Shown here one piece after another: positions 15,329 through 23,614 of a stretch of DNA of 64,000 nucleotides. The notes beneath the pieces are model-generated. The model made no database searches and had not been told where the DNA came from. It was given only the letters and a program-made list of their open reading frames with translations. How positions within the stretch are numbered: position 1 is the first letter of the stretch; each line of letters begins with the position of its first letter. The stretch is from NCBI GenBank assembly GCA_016872605.1, contig VGZI01000009.1:1-64000 (forward strand), given 5' to 3'. The position numbers were made by a program, and so were the translations under genes. This stretch comes from Planctomycetota bacterium. GTDB lineage: Bacteria; Planctomycetota; Planctomycetia; Gemmatales; Gemmataceae.

Positions 15329-17707
15329 ATGCGCGCCATGCTTCTCTTCCTTGTCATCGCTTTCCCATTCGCTTTGACTGCGCCGGCGCCGGCGCAGGAA
15401 AAGCTCGATCCCGCCGCGATCAACAAGCGCAAGACGCTCCAATTGCTGGAAGCGGCGGCCGAGCGCTACCGCACGTTCTACAAGCCGCCGGAAAAGACGT
15501 TCGAGTACTGGGTCGCCATCCAGTTCGAGATGGACCTGGGCAAGTTCGAACTCGCCGCACTCCACCTGAAGCGCATGCTGGGCAAAGACGAAACGCCCGG
15601 CGTCAAGTTCGATGCCCCTGCCGACCTCGACAAAGCCCTGGTCGCTCTCGAAGAAGCCGAGGGTATCTCCGCGTTTCTGCGGCTGCAGCGCGTCAAGCTG
15701 TGGTCGGACCATCCGCCGTTTCATCAGGAGGCGGTCAAAAACGCCGACGAGCTTGTCGAACGCGTCACCAAGGCGGTCAAAGGCTACCTGAGCGACAAGG
15801 CCCGCATCCAAAAATACATCAAGCAACTCGACGCGCGCACGCCCGAAGAGCGCGGCTACGCCCTCATCCAGGTGTTGCGCTCCGGCGACTATGCCGTGCC
15901 CGAGTTGATCGAAACGTTGCGGACGCAGTTTGGCAAGTCGATCTTTTCGCGCGCTCGGGAAGTGCTCTTGCGCATGGGCAGAGGGCCCGTGCCGATCTAC
16001 CTGGAAATTTTCAAGGACGCCGGCGATGCGAATGCCGAGGAATTCCGTTTGGCAATGCTCGATCTCATTCACGACATTCGCGATGATCGCGTCGTGCCGT
16101 ACCTTTGGCACATGTCGGCAGCGAAACGCTACCCCGAAAGCGTGCGCAAGAAGGCAACGCAAGTGCTTTCATCGCTGCTGCGCACGCCGCAACAAAACCT
16201 GCCCGATCCGAAGGTGAAGCTTACGTTGATGGCAGAGCAATATTATCAACACAAGTATCCGTTTTCCCAAGACGAGAAGGTGACCATTTGGGAATGGGAC
16301 GGGAATCGCATCCAGCCGCCGATCAAGTTGAACCCGTACCGCGCGGAGGAGTTTTTTGCTGAGCGCTATGCCCGCGAGGCGCTTGATCTTGATCCGAGCT
16401 ACAAGCCGGCCCAGGTGGTTTTCCTGAGCCTGATGCTGGACCGCACCTATCGGCCCAAGATTCAAACGATCGTCGGTGAGCCGTTGCCTCCGAACCTGCA
16501 GAAGCTGTTGACGTCGATCGACACCGACCTGATTCTGCGCGTGATGGAGCGGGCGATGGAAGAACGGCAGATTCCGATCGTGCTGCCGCTGATCAAAGCG
16601 CTCGGCGAGCGCGGCGACTCGCGGACGATCCAGGCCAACCCGGGCGATCAGCCGCGTGGCATCGCTCGGGCCCTGTACTACGCCGATCGCCGGGTGCAGT
16701 ACGCCGGCATGGAAGCAGCGCTGCGCATGCCGTCGTCGAGCGTGCCCCCCGTGACCGCCGACCGCATCGTCGAGTTGTCGCGAAGATTCCTGGCGAGTGA
16801 GCTAAAGCCCAAGGCCCTCGTCGCCTACGCTCCCGCCGGTCAAGAACAACCCTCACGGCAAACGCTCAAAGACCTTGGCTTCGAAGCGGAGTTGGCCGTC
16901 AGCGCGAAGGACCTGTTCGACACGCGCGGCCGGCTCAAGGCGCCGTTCAACGCCGCCGATTACGATTTCCTGGTCGTGCATAAGGGCTTGGCCGAGAACG
17001 ACTTTGCCTTCGCCTACGGCCAAATACGCCGCGACTACGACCTGGGCGGAATGCCGACGATTATCGTCGTCGATAAGGCGCGCGAGAAAGCCATCAAGAA
17101 GTTCGTCGCCCGCGATCTGGGCGTCATCGTTATCACCGACGACAAATTCACCGCCGACGGCGCGTTCAAGGATTTGTTGGACGATCACCTGCGAAAAATA
17201 TCGATCGCCAAGTTGACCGACGATGAACGCCGCCTGTTCGCCAAGACCGCGATGGATCGCATCTACAAAATGTCCCGGGGCGAGATCACCGGGTACGACA
17301 TCGCTCCGACGCTCGACGTGGTCAAGACCAAGGTCAAGACGCCCGAGTTTGGGCTTCAGGCGATGGAGATCGTCGGCCGGTTCCCGGGCCGAGCGATTCA
17401 GGCGTACCTGGCCGGCTTCGTCAGTGATCCAAACGAAGACATCAAGACGGTGCGCATGCCCGCGGTGTTGGAACTCAATCGCCACATGCAGCGCAACGGC
17501 GTCTTGGTCGACAAGAATCAACTCGCGGCATTGAAGGCAGCCCGCGATGCGATGAAGGGCACGCCGCTCGGCACGGAACTGAACGTCACCGTCAGCATGT
17601 TCTCCCGAACCGGAGCTCCGCTTACAGGCCGCGATCTGCTCAACTTTCAGCGCGACGCCGCCCCGGTGCCTCCGCCCATGCCGAAGGAAGAGAAGAAGGA
17701 CAACTGA
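15329..17707 (+). CDS. Secreted HEAT-repeat-like hypothetical protein
   Basis: I chose the ATG at 15329 because it starts a clear signal peptide (MRAMLLFLVIAFPFALTAPAPAQ). The track start at 15278 overlaps lysA. The mature part, about 770 residues, is mostly helical. Residues about 160-300 contain HEAT-like units (for example LIQVLRSGDYAVPELIETL), and a TPR-like stretch follows. A later alpha/beta segment (roughly residues 500-620) is followed by more HEAT-like sequence. The end is proline- and charge-rich. I know no named function; proteins of this kind are common in planctomycetes. Confidence 0.8.
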   Translation: MRAMLLFLVIAFPFALTAPAPAQEKLDPAAINKRKTLQLLEAAAERYRTFYKPPEKTFEYWVAIQFEMDLGKFELAALHLKRMLGKDETPGVKFDAPADLDKALVALEEAEGISAFLRLQRVKLWSDHPPFHQEAVKNADELVERVTKAVKGYLSDKARIQKYIKQLDARTPEERGYALIQVLRSGDYAVPELIETLRTQFGKSIFSRAREVLLRMGRGPVPIYLEIFKDAGDANAEEFRLAMLDLIHDIRDDRVVPYLWHMSAAKRYPESVRKKATQVLSSLLRTPQQNLPDPKVKLTLMAEQYYQHKYPFSQDEKVTIWEWDGNRIQPPIKLNPYRAEEFFAERYAREALDLDPSYKPAQVVFLSLMLDRTYRPKIQTIVGEPLPPNLQKLLTSIDTDLILRVMERAMEERQIPIVLPLIKALGERGDSRTIQANPGDQPRGIARALYYADRRVQYAGMEAALRMPSSSVPPVTADRIVELSRRFLASELKPKALVAYAPAGQEQPSRQTLKDLGFEAELAVSAKDLFDTRGRLKAPFNAADYDFLVVHKGLAENDFAFAYGQIRRDYDLGGMPTIIVVDKAREKAIKKFVARDLGVIVITDDKFTADGAFKDLLDDHLRKISIAKLTDDERRLFAKTAMDRIYKMSRGEITGYDIAPTLDVVKTKVKTPEFGLQAMEIVGRFPGRAIQAYLAGFVSDPNEDIKTVRMPAVLELNRHMQRNGVLVDKNQLAALKAARDAMKGTPLGTELNVTVSMFSRTGAPLTGRDLLNFQRDAAPVPPPMPKEEKKDN

Positions 17708-17710
17708 TTG

Positions 17711-17756
17711 TTTCCGTTTAGCGATCGCATGGCGCCATGCAAGCGATAAACGGAAA
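17711..17756. terminator. Bidirectional hairpin between convergent genes
   Basis: TTTCCGTTTA at 17711-17720 pairs with TAAACGGAAA at 17747-17756, with an inner GCATGGCGCCATGC palindrome. It lies between the stop of the HEAT-like gene (+) and the stop of mutS (-), the expected place for a shared terminator. Confidence 0.7.
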
Positions 17757-17761
17757 CGCGG

Positions 17762-20251
17762 TCAATCGTCCGTCTCAAACAACGTCGGCATCACTTCCCG
17801 AATTACTTTCTTCGTCTTGCGCAGCCGCGTCTTGGGCAACTCCTCGTCCAGATGATGCGACTCGAGTTGCCGTAGCACCTGCGCTGCCCGTTCGAGCACA
17901 TCGACGGGGATGCCAGCGAGGCGTGCGACGTGGATGCCGTAGCTTTTGTCCGCGCTGCCCGGGGCAATCTTGTGCAGGAAGACCACGTCGTCCTGCCATT
18001 CACGCACCAGCACATTGAGATTGCGCAAGCTCGGCAACGTCTCCGCAAGCTGCGCCAGCTCGTGATAGTGCGTCGCGAACAGCGATCGGCAACCGATGGT
18101 GTTGTGCAAATACTCGGTGATCGCCCAGGCCAGCGACACGCCGTCGTAGGTGGACGTGCCGCGGCCGATTTCGTCGAGGATGACCAAACTCTGCGGACTG
18201 GCATTGTTGAGAATGTTGGCCGCCTCAGTCATCTCGACCATGAACGTGCTTTGGCCGCGATTGAGTTCATCGGAAGCGCCGACGCGCGTGAAGATACGAT
18301 CCGCAATCCCAATGGCCGCGCTCTTGGCGGGTACATAACTGCCGATCTGTGCAAGCAATGTCAAGAGCGCGACTTGCCGGATATACGTCGATTTGCCCGA
18401 CATGTTCGGTCCGGTGATTAAAAGAAACATGCCGTCGCCGTTGCCCATGCGCACATCGTTGGGCACGAACGTCCCTGGCGGCAGTGTTTGATCGAGCACC
18501 GGATGCCGGCCGTCGACGATGTGCAAGATTGGCTCATCGCTTAGCTCCGGCCGAACGTACTGCCGCGACATCGCCAGTTCGGCCAGGGCAGCGAGCACGT
18601 CGAGCTGTGCCAGCACTTCACCGGTTTGTAAAAGCCGATGCGTTTCCTTGGCGACCCGATCGCGCAGATGCAGAAAAATCTCGTATTCGCGCGCCTGACT
18701 CTTCTCTTCGGCCGACAGGACTTTCTCTTCGTACTCTTTGAGCTCCGGTGTGATGTAGCGTTCGGCGTTCTTGAGCGTTTGCTTGCGTTGGTAACCGTCC
18801 GGGACCTTGGCGGTGTGTGTATGCGTGATCTCGATGTAGTAGCCGAAGACGGAGTTGAAGCCGACTTTGAGCGAATTGATGCCGGTGCGTGCGATCTCCG
18901 CGGCCTGAAAGCGAGCGATCCACTCTTTGCCCCCCTTGGCGATGTCGCGCAGCTCGTCGAGGTCCTTGGCATAGCCGGGCTTGATGAGGCCGCCCTCCTT
19001 GGCTGACAGCGGCGGTTCTTCGAGGAGGGCAGCGTCGAGTGTGGCCCGCAGATCGGGACACAACTCCAGCGCCGCTTCGAGGTCGCGCAGCAGCGGCGAC
19101 TTGCGAGCCGCGATCTTCGCCTTGACCGTCGGCAGAAATCGCAGCGTCCGCGCGATAGCCGCGAGGTCGCGCGGAGTTGCCCGGCCCGTCGAAGCCCGCG
19201 CCGTGAGCCGCTGCAAGTCCTGGATTTCGTTTAGCGTTTGCCGCAAATCGTCTCGTAAACTCGCGTTCTCCAGCAACTCTGTCACGCCGTCGAGCCTGGC
19301 TTCAATCGTCGAACGGTCGGCGAGCGGCGCCAACAGCCATTCTTGCAAGAGCCGAGCGCCCATCGTGGTCACGGTGCGATCGATGGCGGAGAGCACCGAC
19401 CCTTGGCGTTCGCCTTCGCGCAAAGTCCGGGTCAGTTCCAGGCTGCGCCGCGTCACGTCATCGAGTTGCAGCACCTTGTTGGCGAAGTACGGCTGCAAGC
19501 GACGAATGTGCCCAAGCCCGGTCTTGAGCATTTCTTGGACATAAAGCAACAGCGCCCCGGCCGCGGGCAAGCACGGCTGCGAGTCGTCGAACCCAAAGCC
19601 GGCGAACGTGGAGACGCCGAATTGCTTGCCGAGCGATTCGCGAGCGGTCTTCGGATCGAAGGTCCAATCGGGCCGTTGGGAAAACGACGGCGCTGGCGCC
19701 AATCGCTGCACGATCTCGGCAATGGTGTTCGCCTGACTCTCCGGGCCGATGCACTCGGTCGGCCCGAGCCGGGCAACCTCTTCGCGCAGACGGTCCGCGG
19801 CGACATCGGTCGCGAAGAACTGCCCGGTCGACACATCGAGCCAGGCCAGGCCGACCGGAGCTGCCGGCGAACCCGGCAGAATCGCGACAAGGTGATTGCT
19901 GGCTTTCGGATCGAGCAGGTCATCCTCGGTGACCGTCCCCGGCGTAACGACACGCGTGACTTCGCGCTTGACCAGACCCTTGGCTTGCGAACTGTCCTCG
20001 ACCTGGTCGCACACCGCGACGCGAAAACCCTGGTGCAGAAGCTTGTGCAGGTAGTTCTCGAGCTGATGATGCGGAAAGCCGGCCATCGGCATTTCCTTGT
20101 CCCGGCTTGTCAACGTCAGGCCAAGCACGCGATGGACCGTCTCGGCATCTTGCTCGAAGAGCTCATAGAAATCCCCCATGCGGAATAGTAGCAGCATGTC
20201 GGGATGCTTCGCCTTCGCATCCCGATACTGCTGCATCATGGGGGTGGTCAT
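17762..20251 (-). CDS. mutS: DNA mismatch repair protein MutS
   Basis: This is the mismatch sensor of DNA repair, an ATPase that clamps on mispaired DNA and recruits MutL. The 829-residue length is close to other MutS1 proteins. Visible parts are the mismatch-binding Phe-x-Glu (MGDFYELF, residues 26-33), the connector and lever domains, Walker A GPNMSGKST near residue 618, Walker B LVILDEIGRGTS, and the ATP-binding signature RVGASDELNRGQSTFMVEM. No mutL is nearby. An inverted repeat lies just upstream of its start. Confidence 0.97.
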   Translation of the reverse strand: MTTPMMQQYRDAKAKHPDMLLLFRMGDFYELFEQDAETVHRVLGLTLTSRDKEMPMAGFPHHQLENYLHKLLHQGFRVAVCDQVEDSSQAKGLVKREVTRVVTPGTVTEDDLLDPKASNHLVAILPGSPAAPVGLAWLDVSTGQFFATDVAADRLREEVARLGPTECIGPESQANTIAEIVQRLAPAPSFSQRPDWTFDPKTARESLGKQFGVSTFAGFGFDDSQPCLPAAGALLLYVQEMLKTGLGHIRRLQPYFANKVLQLDDVTRRSLELTRTLREGERQGSVLSAIDRTVTTMGARLLQEWLLAPLADRSTIEARLDGVTELLENASLRDDLRQTLNEIQDLQRLTARASTGRATPRDLAAIARTLRFLPTVKAKIAARKSPLLRDLEAALELCPDLRATLDAALLEEPPLSAKEGGLIKPGYAKDLDELRDIAKGGKEWIARFQAAEIARTGINSLKVGFNSVFGYYIEITHTHTAKVPDGYQRKQTLKNAERYITPELKEYEEKVLSAEEKSQAREYEIFLHLRDRVAKETHRLLQTGEVLAQLDVLAALAELAMSRQYVRPELSDEPILHIVDGRHPVLDQTLPPGTFVPNDVRMGNGDGMFLLITGPNMSGKSTYIRQVALLTLLAQIGSYVPAKSAAIGIADRIFTRVGASDELNRGQSTFMVEMTEAANILNNASPQSLVILDEIGRGTSTYDGVSLAWAITEYLHNTIGCRSLFATHYHELAQLAETLPSLRNLNVLVREWQDDVVFLHKIAPGSADKSYGIHVARLAGIPVDVLERAAQVLRQLESHHLDEELPKTRLRKTKKVIREVMPTLFETDD

Positions 20252-20270
20252 GACGGCGCCTCGATGAGAT

Positions 20271-20345
20271 TAACCACAGAGGCACAGAGCACACAGAGAA
20301 GAACTCTGGTCGGTTTTCTCTGTGCTCTCTGTGCCCCTGTGGTTA
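20271..20345. repeat. Long inverted repeat (CACAGAG family)
   Basis: A 30-nt arm beginning TAACCACAGAGGCACAGAGC (20271-20300) is nearly complementary to the arm at 20316-20345, with a 15-nt loop. The arm is itself built from CACAGAG units. It lies in the mutS upstream region. Confidence 0.85.
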
Positions 20346-20485
20346 GGTCTTTATACGAAGAGGGCAATCATGTGGGCAATTTGCCGAACCTCTGCGCCGA
20401 ATCCTACTAAGCTGGATAATTCCATTGGACTCGATGGTGATTTTCTTGACATGCGTGCGACACACGCGGATAATCATTCCAATTG

Positions 20486-21343
20486 ATGAAACCCGCACCG
20501 AGCGAGGCTCCTGAACTTCGAGGGATGGCCATGCCGCTGATCGACGGTCTTGCTTGCCATCGGCAAATTTCCGAGCACGCCGCCGCGTGTCCGCACTGTG
20601 GCCATCCGAACGACCAGGCGGCGGCGACAGGACCGAAATGCTACCGCTGCTCAGCGGCGGCGACGACGCGCAGCCAAAGCTGCGGCGCCTTCAGCTGCGC
20701 CGTGCACCTGCAGAGCATCTACATCTACCACGGCAAAGGCGGGGCGTACGAGCTGCGCTGTGACAGCTGTTACGAATCCGCGCAGACCTGGCAAATGGTC
20801 GGCTGCATCATCTCCATCATTGGCCTCATCGCCTTCGCGATTTTCTTCTTCACATTTTTCTTGCCAGGATGGCAACGCGCCGGCGGCTTTCCGGCTGGCC
20901 AAGGCGCCGACTTCTCGGCCCCCAAGCAAGCTCGCCAGGCGCCATGGCAGACCACCGAAAACGGGCTCACCTTGTCCGTCGATCGCGTCGAGATTCAAGG
21001 GAATAACTTTCGCGTCTTCATGACCGCGACGAACCAAACCGGCGACAACTTGACGCTGCCATTGTTCGGCTATTTCGTGGTTGTGGACGATCGAGGCAAC
21101 CAGTACAAGGCCGACCCGTTTTCTTCGACGTTTCCTCGTGAGGTGCCGCGCGGAGCGACGGTGAAGGGGCATGCGAACATCGAGGCGCCGCTCAATGCAG
21201 ATGCGACCATCCTGAAAGCAGGATTCACGACGGTCTTTGGATCGTTCTCGGTCAACTCGATCGTGGTCGACGGGATTGCCATCGACAGAAACAAAGTCGC
21301 GCAACCCGCAGGCGATGGCGTCGAGCCTGATCCCAAGAAATGA
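20486..21343 (+). CDS. Zinc-ribbon membrane protein with C-terminal beta-sandwich domain
   Basis: The N-terminal part has a short Cys pair region (CHRQ...CPHCGHPN) and a second Cys-rich block (CYRC ... CDSC), consistent with two zinc ribbons. One transmembrane helix follows (IISIIGLIAFAIFFFTFFLP). The C-terminal 140 residues (GLTLSVDRVEIQGNNFRVFM...) look like an extracytoplasmic DUF4352-type immunoglobulin-like fold. The start is uncertain: the ATG at 20531 has GAGGG at a better distance than 20486 or 20525. The function is unknown. Confidence 0.65.
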   Translation: MKPAPSEAPELRGMAMPLIDGLACHRQISEHAAACPHCGHPNDQAAATGPKCYRCSAAATTRSQSCGAFSCAVHLQSIYIYHGKGGAYELRCDSCYESAQTWQMVGCIISIIGLIAFAIFFFTFFLPGWQRAGGFPAGQGADFSAPKQARQAPWQTTENGLTLSVDRVEIQGNNFRVFMTATNQTGDNLTLPLFGYFVVVDDRGNQYKADPFSSTFPREVPRGATVKGHANIEAPLNADATILKAGFTTVFGSFSVNSIVVDGIAIDRNKVAQPAGDGVEPDPKK

Positions 21344-21390
21344 CGACTCGTGGTTTCGCCGATCCGTCACATGCGCCTGGGGCAATGTCG

Positions 21391-22851
21391 CTACGCCACC
21401 AGTTCCTGGATGACATGCGCCGGCTCGACGCCCGTCAGACGCTGATCCAATCCTTGATAGCGATAGCTGAATCGCGCGTGGTCGATGCCGAGCAGATGCA
21501 GCACCGTGGCATGGAAGTCGCGGATGTGGCAAGGGTTCTCGGCGATGTTGTACGAGAAGTCGTCGGTGGTGCCGTAGATTTGGCCGCCGCGCGAGCCGCC
21601 GCCGGCGATCCACATCGTGAAGCAGCGCGGGTGGTGATCTCGGCCATAGTTGAACGGCGTCAAACCGCCTTGCGAGTAGATCGTTCGGCCAAACTCTCCG
21701 CCCCAGATGATCAGCGTCGAATCGAAGAGGCCCTTCGCCTTCAAGTCTTGCACTAGGCCCCAGCAGGCTTGATCGACGTCGCGGCATTGATCGGGCAGTC
21801 GGCCCGCGACGTTGGCGTGGGTGTCCCAGTTGTTGTGGTAAATCTGAATGAAGCGGACGCCGCGCTCAACCATGCGCCGCGCTTGCAGGACGGTGTTGGC
21901 GAACGTGCCGGGGTTGCGGGCGGCTTCGCCATAGAGGCGGAACGTCGATTCGGGCTCGCTGGCGATATTCGTCAATTCCGGGACGCTTTGCTGCATGCGG
22001 TACGCCATCTCGTACTGCTGAATGCGCGTGTGCGTTTCCGGATCGCCCACGGTTTCGTGATTGATTTCGTTCAAGCGGCGCAGTCCATCGAGCGTGCGTC
22101 GGCGAACTTCCGGTGTCACTCCGGGCGGGTTATTGATGTAGAGGATCGGATCGCCCGATGACCGGAACGAACAGCCCGCGTGCTCGCCGGGAAGATAGCC
22201 CGACTGCCAAAGCCGGGCGGAGATCGCCTGCACCTGTTCCTGATTGGACGGGCGAGCAACGAGGACGACGAAAGTCGGCAAATTCTGATTGAGCGAACCG
22301 AGGCCATAGGAAGCCCATGCGCCGAGGCACGGCCGGCCCGTGACCTGGTTGCCGGTTTGCATGTACGTGATGGCGGGCTCGTGGTTGATCGCCTCGGTGT
22401 GCATCGTCCGGATGAAGCACATGTCATCGACCATCCGCGACGTGTAGGGAAGCAGTTCGCTATTGACCCACATGCCGCACTGGCCGTTTTGTGTGAAGCG
22501 GAACTTCGACGGCGCGATCGGGAAGCGAGGCTGGCCGGAGGTCATCGTAGTCAGGCGCTGCCCCATGCGCACCGAGTCGGGCAGGTCGACATCGTAGTAC
22601 CGGCGCATGAGCGGCTTATAATCATAGAGGTCCATCTGCGGCGGCCCGCCGACCATGTGCAGATAAATGACGTTGCGCGCCTTCGGAGTGTGGTGCGTGC
22701 GCGGCAAGGCGGCATTGGCGCCCGTCGAATCATCGGCGACAGCGCGGTCGCCCAGGAGGGACGCCAGTGCCGCGAAGCCGACGGCGTTGACGCCGCGGCC
22801 CAAGAACTGGCGACGCGATTCGGAATGGAACCAGGATTGAAACGGGGTCAT
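21391..22851 (-). CDS. DUF1501 family exported protein (sulfatase-like fold)
   Basis: The ATG at 22851 has GAGGAG 6 nt upstream and gives a Tat signal peptide, ESRRQFLGRGVNAVGFAALA. The 486-residue protein carries DUF1501 landmarks: NVIYLHMVGGPPQMDLYDYKP near residue 60 and GGEFGRT...GRDHHPRCFTMWIAGGG in the C-terminal third. DUF1501 proteins are distantly related to alkaline phosphatase/sulfatase enzymes and in planctomycetes are typically encoded next to PSD1 cytochrome proteins, as here. Their reaction is not established. This is the last gene of the gntR cluster. Confidence 0.92.
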   Translation of the reverse strand: MTPFQSWFHSESRRQFLGRGVNAVGFAALASLLGDRAVADDSTGANAALPRTHHTPKARNVIYLHMVGGPPQMDLYDYKPLMRRYYDVDLPDSVRMGQRLTTMTSGQPRFPIAPSKFRFTQNGQCGMWVNSELLPYTSRMVDDMCFIRTMHTEAINHEPAITYMQTGNQVTGRPCLGAWASYGLGSLNQNLPTFVVLVARPSNQEQVQAISARLWQSGYLPGEHAGCSFRSSGDPILYINNPPGVTPEVRRRTLDGLRRLNEINHETVGDPETHTRIQQYEMAYRMQQSVPELTNIASEPESTFRLYGEAARNPGTFANTVLQARRMVERGVRFIQIYHNNWDTHANVAGRLPDQCRDVDQACWGLVQDLKAKGLFDSTLIIWGGEFGRTIYSQGGLTPFNYGRDHHPRCFTMWIAGGGSRGGQIYGTTDDFSYNIAENPCHIRDFHATVLHLLGIDHARFSYRYQGLDQRLTGVEPAHVIQELVA

Positions 22852-22907
22852 AAGCAACTCCTCGGCCAACGGCCACGGTGTAAACGCGGTTAACCCACAC
22901 CAGCCAG

Positions 22908-23525
22908 CTAACGCCGCCCGGTCGCGGTCAATTTCTCGAGCACGCCGAACGAGGCTTGCACGGCGGGGGTGAAGCCGCGCGGGCCCATCTCACCCTTGAG
23001 CGCAATCTTGCCGGCGGCGTCGATCACATAGACGCGGTCCGGCCAGCCGCCGTATAGGGTGTTCACCCGATCATCCATGCTGTCGATCAGGACCGGCAGG
23101 GTCAGCTTCAGATCCTTCGCAAAGTCCTTGGCCGCCTTCTGGCGTTCTTCAAGCGTCTTGGGATCCTCAATCTTGAATTTGTTGTTCTTCACGACCCAGC
23201 CGTCCGTTGGGTGTGCTTCGCGGATATAGACGACATAGATATGGGCCTTGTCTTTGTACGCCGCGTTCAGCTTTTCGATCTGACCGACCGATTGCACGAA
23301 CGGGGGTCAGGTGCAACTACCGAAAATCAGGACCACCGGCTTGCTCTTGAGGTCGGACAGTTTGACCGACTTCTTGCCGTCGATGTCCTTGATCATGAAA
23401 TCGGGGGCGACGTCGCCAACCTTGATGGACACCTCGCGACGGAGGTCGCCTTTCTTTTTCTTGTCCTGGCCTTCCGCGGCCAGAGTCGCCGAAAGCATGA
23501 GCACCATTCCCAACAGAATTCGCAT
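22908..23525 (-). CDS. Deiodinase-like thioredoxin-fold selenoprotein (in-frame TGA = selenocysteine)
   Basis: The track splits this gene into two ORFs (22908-23297 and 23307-23543) separated only by TGA at 23309-23307. Reading TGA as selenocysteine gives a continuous 205-residue protein with the motif FGSCT-U-PPF (Sec73), the signature of iodothyronine deiodinase-like proteins. The ATG at 23525 has GGAGG 8 nt upstream and starts a signal peptide (MRILLGMVLMLSATLAAEGQ). VGDVAPDFMIKDIDG, KSVKLSDLKSKPVVLIF before the TGA and AHIYVVYIREAHPTDGW after it fit an AhpC/Redox-type thioredoxin fold. A hairpin can form directly at the TGA. A nonsense mutation is unlikely, because both halves are fully conserved in style and frame. 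Confidence 0.88.
23276..23309 (-). promoter_or_regulatory. Candidate bacterial SECIS hairpin at the Sec codon
   Basis: From the TGA, TGACC at 23309-23305 can pair with GGTCA at 23285-23281, with an inner CCG/CGG pair and a loop TTCGTGCAAT. Bacterial SECIS elements are hairpins immediately 3' of the UGA read by SelB. The position fits, but the fold was made by eye and SelB binding is inferred. Confidence 0.4.
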
Positions 23526-23614
23526 GGGGAATACCTCCATCATGGCTCGTTTGCCGTTCGCGGCAAATCTCCGGCGACTGCATTGTCGACGGTGCGACGC
23601 GAACGCAAACCGAG

